Assembly (NCBI GenBank): GCA_003117195.1
Contig: BDSI01000018.1
Coordinates: forward strand, 100,230-164,229
Origin: Eudorina sp. 2006-703-Eu-15
Lineage: Eukaryota > Chlorophyta > Chlorophyceae > Chlamydomonadales > Volvocaceae
DNA length: 64,000 nt
Direction of reading: 5' to 3'
Notes under the pieces: model-generated
The model's database searches: none
What the model was told of the DNA's origin: nothing
What the model saw: only the letters and a program-made list of their open reading frames with translations
Translations under genes and position numbers: made by a program
Part shown: piece by piece, positions 12,586-23,000 of the stretch
How positions within the stretch are numbered: position 1 is the stretch's first letter
How the letters are laid out: every line of letters starts with the position of its first letter

Positions 12586-14784
12586 ATGGCGGGGTGTGCC
12601 GAAATTCGAAACAGCCCTGCATCTTCAGCGGAGCGTGTCGCCCAGATCCTTCCCTTCCTTCTGGAAAGGCGATCTGAAAATGGGTTGGGCGCAGGACTTC
12701 GTCTGCGGCAGACGTGTCGCGCCCTGCGTGAGGCGCACGACTATGCATTCCAGGACGTTTGTCTCGGCTCAGTCGCCAAGTTCCTCCGCCTCAACGGTTG
12801 GCCAAAAGGCAGCGAGTGGACTGAAACGGCATTACTGGGATGGCATCCTCCGGCGCCGACGGAGATTGAGGCGTCGGTTCGGCGCCGGCTGGCTCGCGGC
12901 TTCAGGCCCAAGCAGGTGTCCATCGAGCTTCCCTGGCTGGACGACAGAGCCGCATGCGAGGATTGCGTGTGAGCTGCATAGCTGCCTAAAGTTATATCGC
13001 ACAGCTTCCCGTGCTGCTGCGGTCGAAACTGACTACTGGAACAAAAGCGCGCGGCCGCACGTTGGCACGTTAGAAAACAGCGGGCTGCGCAGACCTGCCC
13101 ACCGCAAAACTGTAGAGTGGTTCGCCTGTTCGGCTGGAATGTGGTGGCTGAGGCACCTTGCACCGCCACGCAAGCCCGCCAGTGCGCGAGTGCACGCCCT
13201 CCTCTTCCCGCCTCAGGCACCCTTAACCTCCACCTTGCACCGGGTTGCCAATGCGCTGCGGCCCCCACCTCCACCCGCGGCTGTACAGGCTGGTGCTACT
13301 CCGCACCCTGGCCGGCACCGCGTCCATCAAATCCATCTCGCTAGGGGAGCACGCGCCCCTGACGGCGGCCGTGGTGCAGTCGCTCGCGGCCGTGACTCCC
13401 AACCTGACCAAGCTGCGACTCACGTACGGCAGCTGCCTGTGGGACAATTTCGACGTTCCGTCCCAGCCGCCCGCCATTACGCGGGACGACGTGGCCGCCG
13501 CCGCGGCCACTGCGCGTCAGCTCTTCCTCACCGTGGGCCCCACGTTGCGGGAGCTGGAGCTGTCGGACTGCGACAGGTACTGCCCGGCACAGGCGGTGGT
13601 GGACGGGTTGTCGTACTGTACAGCGCTGACGCGGCTGAAGCTCAAGTGTGACTTGGCAGAGCTGCCGGAAGAAGAGGACCAGCTGGCTGGTACGCGGGGC
13701 GGGGCGTTGGGGCCTTGGGCCGCGGGACTGGGCGTTGGGGGACCTTCCGAGTTGCGACGGACGGCGGCGTAGAGCGGCACAGACTGCACACGGTCCGCCA
13801 GGGAAGGAGAGAGGCGCGTGCCGGCGGGTCCCCCTCATCCCTTACCTTTCTTTTCCCGTCGGACCGTCGCTCAGGCAGCGCGCAGTTTCAGATTGTATAC
13901 CAATTTCCTATACCCCCTCATCCCGCCCGCCCGCGCGCCTCGGTGCCACCCCCACCTCGTCGCGTGTGAGGTGCCAGCGCCCTGGCCGCGCCGTGCGCCG
14001 CGCTGGGGCTCGCGCGCGACCCGGCAGCACCCCCTTTGCGTTCAGTCTGGAACCTGTTTGCGAGCCAAGCTGTCCCTTGCCTGAACTTGAACTCGTCAGT
14101 GATTTATTTACAACGTAGTGGCTTCCTCACCATAATAGAACCATGATGCTGCGCTGCCATACAGCTATCGACTAACTAACCGAGTTGCGACCCACCCCAA
14201 ACGCAGCCGAGGCGTCTCTCCTGCATGCGCTGTCCGGCCTGACCAACCTCCGCGACCTGAGTCTGTACGGCGGCGCACGGCAGCCAGACGACTACGTGGC
14301 CCGCAAGGAGCGGGCTGCCGAGCTGCGCGACGGCCTCTCCGCCCTGACTGCCCTTACCCGCCTGGACATCGGGCTGCACCGCCTGCAGCACTACCCGCGG
14401 TGGGACACAACCGAGAGCAACGAGCAGCCGGCTTCGGAGAAGCTCGTGGAGCTCCGCACCGGTCAGCGACACGCGGAGGTGGAGCAGCTGACGCAGGCCA
14501 TGAACGCGGAGTGGTCGGCGCTGGTGGCCGCGTGCCGTGCCATGCCCCACCTGGCGGAGCTGCGGTCGCCGGTGCTCGCCAACGCGGCGGACCTGGCGGC
14601 GCTGACGGCGCTGACGTACCTGCGAGTGGGGTCTATCCAGCTGCCGCCGCCGCACCCGCGGGGCGGAGCACGCCAGGCGCATCCGCCGCCGACGTACGAC
14701 CTGCCGCCGCGGCTGCATCGCCTGGTGGTGTACACGCCGATGCCGCCGCAGGTGCTCGCGGCGCTGCGACCCGGGGCGCCGTCG

Positions 14785-14818
<34 letters not shown>

Positions 14819-16293
14819 AGCCAGCCGCCACAACCGACGCCGTCGCCGGCTGCCCCTACATCCACGTTGGCGGGACGCACCACCGCGGCGGCGACGCGGT
14901 GCAGGTGTCGGTGGCATTGACGGTCGACGACTTGGACGACCAGCGGGCGGTCGTGTCCAGCAGCGCGATGCGCAGCCTCTGCGATGCCTTGACTGCCGTG
15001 CGGGAGCGATTCAAGTTGTGGCGGTACAGGGCGGATTCGGAGCGGGGCCTCCGTGTGTCGTACGACGATGTGTGGGCGGTGTCGCTGCCCTCGGAGGCGT
15101 CCGTACATGCAGACGGGACGCACTGCGGCAGCTGGCTGGGGAAGCTGGCGGAGCTGCGGCTGGGTCACCTGGTGATTGACGGGTTTGAGCTGATGCCGCG
15201 GCGTATGCTGATGCTGGCGCGGTGCATGATGGGGCTCCGGGTACGGTTGCCGGCGCGTCGATTTACTTGCATGTCCTGAATTACAAGATCCGTTTGACCT
15301 GAACCCTCGTGAGCCAGGCAGAGGGCACGGGGGGATGCGGCGGGTTGACAGTAGTTCAAGCGTCCGGGCCGCCGCCGGCTGTGCAAGACAGTCGCCTTTT
15401 TCATCGCGCTGTAGGGGCGGGTGGCGGGTTGGACACCTTGCATGCTAACTGCGTCCCGAGCCTTTACGGGCGCGCCCGCGATTGTGTGCAACTCGCACAA
15501 TTTTCAACCTTTGCCATGTATGCACCACCCCAGCGTCACCGCCCCGGTATTCCCACTGCCGCACTGCGAGTCGCTTTGGCTTCCCTGACCACTGCAGCCG
15601 CCCCGAGTGCTGTTTACCATTCCAACCAACACCAATCGCCCCCGCGACCCTGACCCTGACCCTGTCTGGGATGCTTAATAACTCCCGACCCCGACCCCGA
15701 CCCCGAACTTCCAATGTGTGCCATACCCCCGTCCGTGCGTTCCATAGCCCCGACTCCCCGCTCACTGCGCCTCTTCCTCAACCGCGCTTGCAATGCAGAG
15801 CCTGGATCTCCGCGGCTGCAGCTACGTGGTGGCCGCGCTGCCGCTGCTGACCGGTCTGAGGTCCCTTGCCGTGCTCAGAGTGAGCGCCGGAGACTGGGAA
15901 TGGCCGCAGGAGACCGTCTGTGCGGACACGGTGGAGGCGGCCTTCCTGGCCCTCACGACCGCGCCGGATTTGGACTTGATACACGGTGCGGCTGGTGCTA
16001 GGCACGCCGCGGCCGCCTCGGCTGATGCGGCTGCTGCCCGAGAGGAGGTGCCTGGGGAGGCGCTGGAGCGGGCCAGCGGCGCCGATGGGGCGGACAGTGG
16101 CGGCGCTGCCGTCAAGATTACCAACGAGATGGTGATCGCGCCGCCCGGGCTGCAGCTGGTGGTGGTCCATGCGGTGGAGCCTTGCGACTGGCTGGACGAG
16201 GCGCTCGAGGCGGTGCGCGCGCAGGTGCCGGCGGGCCGGGGCGTTCGGATCCAACGGGTGTTGGAAGGCGACGGTGAGGAGGATGACATGTAG
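12586..16293 (+). CDS. F-box-like leucine-rich-repeat protein
   Basis: Predicted 770-residue protein from four phase-consistent exons: 12586-12968, 13289-13689, 14207-15240, 15799-16293. The start is the first ATG in frame (MAGCAEIRNS). The N-terminus, with LPFLL and LRLRQTCRALREAHDY, resembles a short F-box-type helix pair. Leucine-rich repeats follow: SLGEHAPLTAAVVQSLAAV, LTKLRLTYGSC, LRELELSDCD, LTNLRDLSLYGG, LTALTRLDIGLHRL, LAELRSPVLANAADLAALT, LGHLVIDGFELMPRRML, and across the last junction LRSLDLRGCSYVVAALPLL. A poly-Ala run sits near the middle of exon 3. Proteins of this layout are common, fast-evolving families in volvocine genomes and may act as substrate receptors of SCF ubiquitin ligases; that role is inference. 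A partial copy lies immediately downstream. Confidence 0.72.
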
Positions 16294-17316
16294 GGTGCGT
16301 GGCGTGTGGTGCGCGCCGTGCAAGGCAGCACGTTACAGCAAACCGCCCGAAGGGCGTCACCCAACCCCCACCCAGCTCGGCTGGACTAACGGGAGGGCTG
16401 GGTTTGTCCCAGGAATGCAGCCCACGGCGGGCAGGTCCGGGAAGAAACGGAAACCGGTCGCACCAGATTGAGTGTGTGTAGAACAGGAACCCGCCCGACC
16501 GAGCCCAGATCGAGTGTGTGTGCCATGGACGTCGTCTTGGTCTGGGAATGGGGCACAAGGCCTCTCTGGAGCTTTGCAATGGTACAGATGAGTGCTTCTC
16601 AGGGGCGGGCATGGCGGCAACGGACGCTCTGGTTCTGTTGGTACTTTCCATGTATATTGGAGTTGCGTGGATCGCCGTACAGATTCCCACCTACCGTACC
16701 TCCGCATGTCATCATCGTGTCGGGTATGTCGTCGTGTGCCGCATGACGCCGTTGGAGGGTGAGGTGGTTGCGGGGCATTGTGCGGCCGACGACTGATGTA
16801 CGGGTTGCGGCAGCAGGGACCTCATGTGCCTGCATTTCTGGTACGTCTATGGCGTCTGAGTGGAGGGTCCGGGTAAAAGGGCTACCGGGTAGGTGGTCGG
16901 TGTGGCCGCGGGCACTGTTCGTAAATGGGCAAGAGGAGCGACATCAACAACATGATAGAAAGCCTACAACGGCTGCCGCCCCGTCAAGGCGCAATGAGGC
17001 AATAACGGTGGGCCCGACAGGGCCCGACATGCAAACGACGCACCAACCGCCAACGCCAGGCTGCAGGTACTGGTTGGTCTGACCATCAGTTCTGCGCCCT
17101 GGCGCTTTTGCCTCAGCGGGCCTCAGTGGATAGTCAAACTCTAGAGACAGGCGGCCTGGCCGGCGCAGGCGGGGTGTGATTGGGCCGATTGGGCATTGAG
17201 CATGGCAATACAGCGATTGTACGGCGTGAGGTTGCGATCAACGTAACCAACATCAGGGGTTTGCAATGTTTTAATTTTTGATACTTCAACAGTTGATGCT
17301 TCGAGGATCGGGAGAG
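16294..17316. other. Spacer between the LRR gene and its decayed copy
   Basis: Presumed 3' UTR of the LRR gene and intergenic DNA. No coding family recognised. Confidence 0.35.
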
Positions 17317-18780
17317 ATGAGTTCAGTTGCAGAGCGGGGCCCTTCGGGACTGTTGCAAGATAAGGTCATCACATCTTTCTCGTTGCTTCTTTCGGAAGCA
17401 TTCTTCACTTCGGGACGCACACGACAGAGAACTTAGCTACGCTTATTTTGCAAATGTTGGAAATGGTCTGCCTCTGCCCCCCGAAGACGCGATCCGAGCA
17501 GCGTACGGGGCCGCCGTGGGTCGCGGCTTCAGGCCCTTAGACGTCTTCGCCCGTATGCCGTTCAGCCTGGATCTTGCAAGCGCGGAGCAGCGCCTGTGAG
17601 TGCGTTGCCCTGCCTGCATCTGCGGAATGGAGCCCTGCCTCGGGTTGTGCGCGGGACATGAGAGCCGCGGGCTTCGTGAGGAGCCATCCTTACTTACGAA
17701 CCCCATTAACCACCACCATCATAAACTCACCACCATAGATAAACAGCCGTCGTGTGACAGGGCAGAGGGCTGAGGGCCAGCTATGTCGAGACTAGCAAAA
17801 GACGGCAAGACAATGCCACGTCTCACAGAAGCCAACCAACAGACCCGACAACACCTCTGGGGCACACACCCACACCCCCCCCCCCCACACACACACATGT
17901 GGCACACACACACATGTGGCACACACACCTAATACACTAGCTACCGCGCTCCCCAATCGACACCGCATGCCGTATCAATAGCCTCAACAGGGCCGCCCCC
18001 ACTCCTCCACTGGTTCATCCATGCCCCATCGTTGTACCTAGAAAGCCGCGGCCCATCACCATTCAGGATGTTACAGCGGCCCCCCCCCCCCCGCGGGTCA
18101 TCCTTCGGTGACTCATCCCATCATGTCTCCGTCCATCCCAGGCAACGCCATCCCGGCGCGTCTTCCCACGTGCAGGCTCGCGCTGCTGAGCAGCGTGACC
18201 CCGCCGGCGTCCGTAACAGCGGTGGTCCTGGAGGGCCACACGCCCCTGATGGAGGAGGTGGCGCGAACGATCGCCGCGGTCAGCTTCGGGCTGTCCCGGC
18301 GGTCTGTGTGGTACGACCCCGCCGCCCAGCTGGGGGAGCAGACAGATGTGCAAATGCATGCTCGCCGAACCGCCACATCTGTCCGCGCGCTTGCCTCCCC
18401 CCTGCCTCTCTGCCTTTCCTCGCCCACCCCCTCGCCGTCCCCTCGCCAACCCCCTCGCCAACCCCTCGCTGCTGGAGACGTTCGTCCTCAGGCACCCGAG
18501 CACGGACCCGCTCTTCAGCGCGACGCCCTTCGACCGGACCTACCTGCGAGGGGTGGTCCAGGCGGCCTTCCTGGCGCTGACCGCCCCCTCGTGTCCCGCC
18601 GGGGAGCTGGTGGTGGAGGAGGACGGAGGGTGCGGCGCGGGGCACAGCGCTGCCGCTGCCGCTGCTGCGGCTGCTGCACGTCACGTGCGGCAGTACACAC
18701 CACTTCGAGTGGATGAGGGGCGCGCTGGCAGCCGCCAAGAGGGAGCTGGAGCGGCGGCGGCCGCGGCCAGCGCGTCTTGA
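17317..18780 (+). pseudogene. Truncated tandem copy of the LRR gene
   Basis: Matches the gene at 12586-16293 piece by piece. First, RDAHD and RAAYGAAVGRGFRPLDVF (17400-17595) parallel REAHD and ASVRRRLARGFRPKQV, with the same phase-2 donor (CT/GTGAGT against GT/GTGAGC). Second, LALLSSVTPPASVTAVVLEG from 18176 parallels LVLLRTLAGTASIKSISLGE, with the acceptor at the same codon. Third, VVQAAFLALTAP to 18780 parallels VEAAFLALTTAP. The 345-codon LRR exon 3 has no counterpart. The ATG at 17317 (MSSVAERGPSGLL) is in a different frame from the RDAHD segment, and that frame has no upstream ATG, so the 5' end looks frameshifted. It could still be a short functional gene with another start, but decay is the simpler reading. 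Confidence 0.55.
17869..17932. repeat. C-run plus (CA)n with CACACATGTGGCA units
   Basis: A C/A-rich microsatellite lies in the first intron of the decayed LRR copy and contains repeated CACATGTGGCACACA blocks. Confidence 0.75.
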
Positions 18781-20001
18781 GGTGAAGCGGGCGTCGTACA
18801 GTGTCTGACCGTTTGGCGGTTCGGCGGTTGTGGCGAGGGTGGGGACCTACAGCGCCGAGCGGGTGACGTGGCTGCAGGGAGGGCGACCAGCGCTGGCTGG
18901 GTTGCATTATGTGCCACATTATGTTTACCAGGCGGCCGTGGGTGAGTCCGTCTAAGGTTGGGTGTTGAGGGGGGTTAGTTCTCTGACGCGTCGGTTGCCT
19001 CATGGTGGCGATGTCGTTGCGGCGTGCGAAGACGGAGACGCTGTATCAGTAATTTCAGTATACTGCGGAGCCGGGACACGGCCCCGGGGTCTGTTGAGGG
19101 GTCTGTTGAGGGGTCTGTTGAGGGGTCTGGTGCGATATGCCCCCGTTGGTGCGGGGTCCGATCAGCCTTGGGTTTTTACAGAAGTCGTGTATGTAGGCAA
19201 GGTCGTAACGTTATATTGGTGCTTGATAAGGGGGCTTACAGGAGGCAGCTTGCGGCAGGCGGCATGGGTGCCTCCCCCCAAAGGGTGCCGGTGGGCAGGT
19301 GGACGGTCGGAGCGGCTCAGCAGGCGAGGGTGCGGTGCGGCGCATTCATCCCCTACACAAGGGGTGTCAGGAACGCCTGGAGTACGGGATGCTGAAGCGC
19401 GGCAGGTCGGACGACCCAGACGTCCAACGCGGAGCACCAAAAGTGTGGTGCATATCAATCAAGGCACCCTCACCCCCCGGCCCCTGGCCCCCCGGCCCCC
19501 ATAGCTCCAGGAGCCCCCCAAGCGCCAGTCACAGCACGCCCACGACTTCAGAAACGTACGGCACCCCGCCAGCTCGCCACAGTCCTGACGCATGCACGTG
19601 CTACCGCCCCGTGGGGCGCCCAGAGCCACGTGGCGACTTCCGACTGGGAAGAACACGGTCGGTCGGTAGCAAGTAGCCAGCTGTCGGTCCCAGCCATGGA
19701 CGCGAGGTCCAGGTCGTCCCTGGGCTTGTTGGCTTGTTGGCTGCCGTAACACATACACCCAGCCCCGAACGCAACGACAGGCTCGTGGGCCCCCTCCCCG
19801 GGTATATCCCCCTGGATCCATGCGGGGTCCCCGCAGCAGCCTGACATCCCCAGTTGCGCACCGCATCCGGATTCCCCGCACTCAACCCTCCGCCGCCAAT
19901 CCCCAGCCGAAGACACCGACCTCGTCAGGGCACGTGCGCTGCTCCGCAGGGCGGCAGCCCAGCCCGCAGCAACCTCCTCAGATTCCCCCGCACCCCCTCT
20001 C
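18781..20001. other. Intergenic region with 3' ends
   Basis: Lies between the decayed LRR copy (plus) and the kinase gene (minus). It includes four tandem GGGGTCTGTTGA units at 19086-19129. On the minus strand TGTAA words at about 19175 and 19235 could be the poly(A) signal of the kinase gene, roughly 770-830 bases past its stop. No coding family was seen. Confidence 0.4.
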
Positions 20002-23000
20002 TCAGGCTGCCTCCACCTCCACCCCGCGGGCGCACCTCCGCCCCTCCGCCTCCACCTCCACCTCCAGCATGTGACGCAGCATCTGCTCGTCCGTCATGAC
20101 CGACCCGTGGGTCAGCAGACGAATGACTCGCCAGCCGGGCCTGCGCGGGTCCACCCCGGGTTTGTGCTCACGTGCCCTTGCCGTTCGGGGTGTATGTGAT
20201 GCGGCTCGAAGTTCGAAGTACGACATGAGACGAACGGACGGAAGGACGGACAGACAGACCTATGCCGCTTCAAGGCGCGAAAAGGCCTGATGGGTGTGCG
20301 ATGGTCGGCCGCCTCAGTAGTCGGGAAAGTTGGGTACCCCGGGGCGGCGGGACGCCAGGCCCTTCGAGGTCGGAAGGGTACAGCACCTCTGGTGGTGTGG
20401 CGGGGTGGTGCCGAGACAAGAACGCGCTGGCCAGGGAGGGAGGGAGGGCGTTGCTGTTTCCGGTACGACAGGAATGGGAACGAAGGACGCGGTGCGCCAC
20501 GAAGGGAGACAGCTGCAAGAGAGCGGGAGGGCGCCGGCCGCTGCCCGACCGCAGGCCCTCTGTCTAAACAGCCCCCGGACGCATCCCACCGCAGCACATT
20601 CGTACACTGTACGGCGCTCGCCCGCGCCCCACACCCCCGCCCCGTCCCACCGCCCCCGGTCCGCCCCGCACCTCTGTGTGGCCAGCAGGTAGGCCGCGTT
20701 GCCCGGGTCGCTGGTCACGGATGCGGCCCCCAGGGCCAGGCTCTGGGCCAGACGGCCGCGCAGCAGCAGCGGCAGCCGGGCCAGCTCCTCGCCCCGCAGT
20801 CGGACCTCCCGCTGGAAGCCGCACTGGGGACCACTCGGGGGGGAGACAGGGGAGGGGAGCGCGGGGAGGGTCGATTGGAGGCGCGGGGTGGGTAGGCAGG
20901 CAGAGAGGCAGGCGATGACGTGGAGCTGCAGCGGCTGCGGTGGCTGCAGCGGTGTGAGGAGGTGCGTATGGGGCGCTATCCGCCGCTTTCTGCGGCGGAA
21001 GTCAGTGGCCAACAGGCAGTCCACCGTGTGTGCGCCTCCACTGCGGCGGTGCGGCCAAGACCTCCCCCCGCTCCACTCCCCAGGGGTATACCGGGTATCT
21101 CCCCCTCCCCTAGGGCTCTGCCCTTTCGGAATCCGGCACAGCCCCGCCCCTCCTCTGTCCAAAAAGACAGCGAAACCGCAAAAGGGCAACAAACCGATGA
21201 CCGCCGATGTTGGCATTGACGAAGACGGCGAAGCGTTGACTCCGACGCAATCAATAGAAGCTGATGTGTTCAGATAGTGGACGGCTGACCACGCAGGAGA
21301 TACCGTAGTATGGCTGGCGAGAAGAGTGGTAACGCCCCTCCCCTCCCCCACTCACCAGAACCAGGCCAGCAACCCGCAAGAGGCTCCGGAGCGTGGCCCC
21401 CGCCTCCTCGTCCGGCTGCCCCGCCTCCTCCTCCTCCTCCGGCCTTCCAGCCTGGTCCTTCGCTTCCCCCTCAGCCGTTTCGGCCGCTGCCGGCGGACCC
21501 ATGGGTCGGTTCAGCCCGAGCAGCACGGCGTAGAGCATCGTGATGGCCACCTCGCAGACCTGTGCGCAGCCGCGGCGATGGTGGGTCCATCCATCAGTAA
21601 CCTGCTGCGGCAACTTCGAAACCTCCCGCGCTTCCCTCACAAGGGATACCTCCCCTGGAGGAGTAAACTAAGACACCGGGCACATTTCTGCACCTGGCCC
21701 AGCCGACCGCGTCCATTGCCCGGAGGCGGATCCAGGGGCTTCAGGATCCAACAATGGCCCCAGGATCCAACCGGGGCTCCAGGATATCCGTTCGGCGCCA
21801 CTCACCCGGGGCATAACGGCCATGTCGCCGAAGTCGATCAATCCGACCACCTGCTGCCCGTCATCGCTGACCTGTGCAACCGCCAACCGCCATCAAACTG
21901 TTAGCTACCGTACCCAGCTGCAATGACACAGATACCGCATTATAAGCCAAACGATGATTTAGTCATGTCATGAGTTCAAAGCAGTAAGTAGTAGTGCTTT
22001 GGAGCGCCCAAGACGTACCTACTGTCGGACGTTCCCGGCGGTGTGTCGCGATGGCGCCAGGGAGCTGCTGCGCTGCGCTTGCCCCTTCTTGCACACAGCG
22101 TAATGCGACACACAATGGATCCCGGCGCCCCCTCCCCCCTCCCCACCCCCGTGGGGCATGTCACCTGAGACCGTCCCCCGCGGCCGCCATGTCCCGGGGG
22201 CGGCCATCCCTCCCTGGACAGCCACTGTCCGCCCACCCGGACAGCCGCACACCGACGCGCTGTAAGCGAGGGTTCCTCGCAGAGTCGACCCCGTGCTCCA
22301 CCCCTTGCCCTCAACACACACTACCCCGCCCCCGCGCCACTCCGCTGCGACCGTGCCCCCTCACCCCCACTGCCAAGCCTCCCCGGTGCCCTCCCCCTCC
22401 CCCTGACCCCCCTCTGGGCCCCCTCTCACCCACTCACCCACCCACCCACCCGCCCACCCACCACGCAGTTGTCGTCGTTGGCGTCCGCGTGGCACACCTG
22501 CCGGGGCAGCACCTCCGGGTCGGCCAACAGCGGCCCGGCAGCCGCCAGCTCGTCAGCCACACGGAGCAGCACCGACCTGCGCACCGACCGGGTACGTGGA
22601 GGGGAGGAGGGATCCGGGGTCGGGTTGGTGGGAGGCCTAGGGTGGGGGGCCCGCATGATATGCAGCCGTGAGGTGCCGCTGTGGCTGTGGGCGGTTGCGT
22701 GCGTGCGGTGGTTCGGTCCACCCCGTGGTGAGCGGCCTGGACTACAGCCGGACGGCAATGCAAGGCCTGTCACGGGACTGGGCCGGCTCACCTCGGCTCC
22801 CAACCCCAGGCGGAGGGGATCAGGGTCCGCCTCTACCGCCCTCTACCGCCCTGTCCCCCCTTCGCCTCCCCTTCCCGGGTGTCCTGGGAAACCCTCCACG
22901 CACCCACCGCCTGTAGGACCTGCTCGGCTACGACATGGCGGGGATGGGCGTTCTTTTAACTCATTGCCCAACCACCCAACCACCCAACCACCCAACCACC

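Noticed and set aside
14400..15179. Alternative-frame open frames opposite and beside the LRR exon 3, including poly-Gln and poly-Cys readings
   Set aside because: Frame shifts of the GCTGCT run. The LRR frame has regular leucine spacing and splices in phase to both neighbours.
17869..17932. CRISPR-like or regulatory reading of the CACATGTGGCACACA units
   Set aside because: Simple CA microsatellite; eukaryotic context, no spacers.
22434..22570. Alternative readings around the (CACC)n array as coding
   Set aside because: The conserved HxDxxxxN kinase exon ends at 22462 on a GTGGGT donor; the array is intronic.
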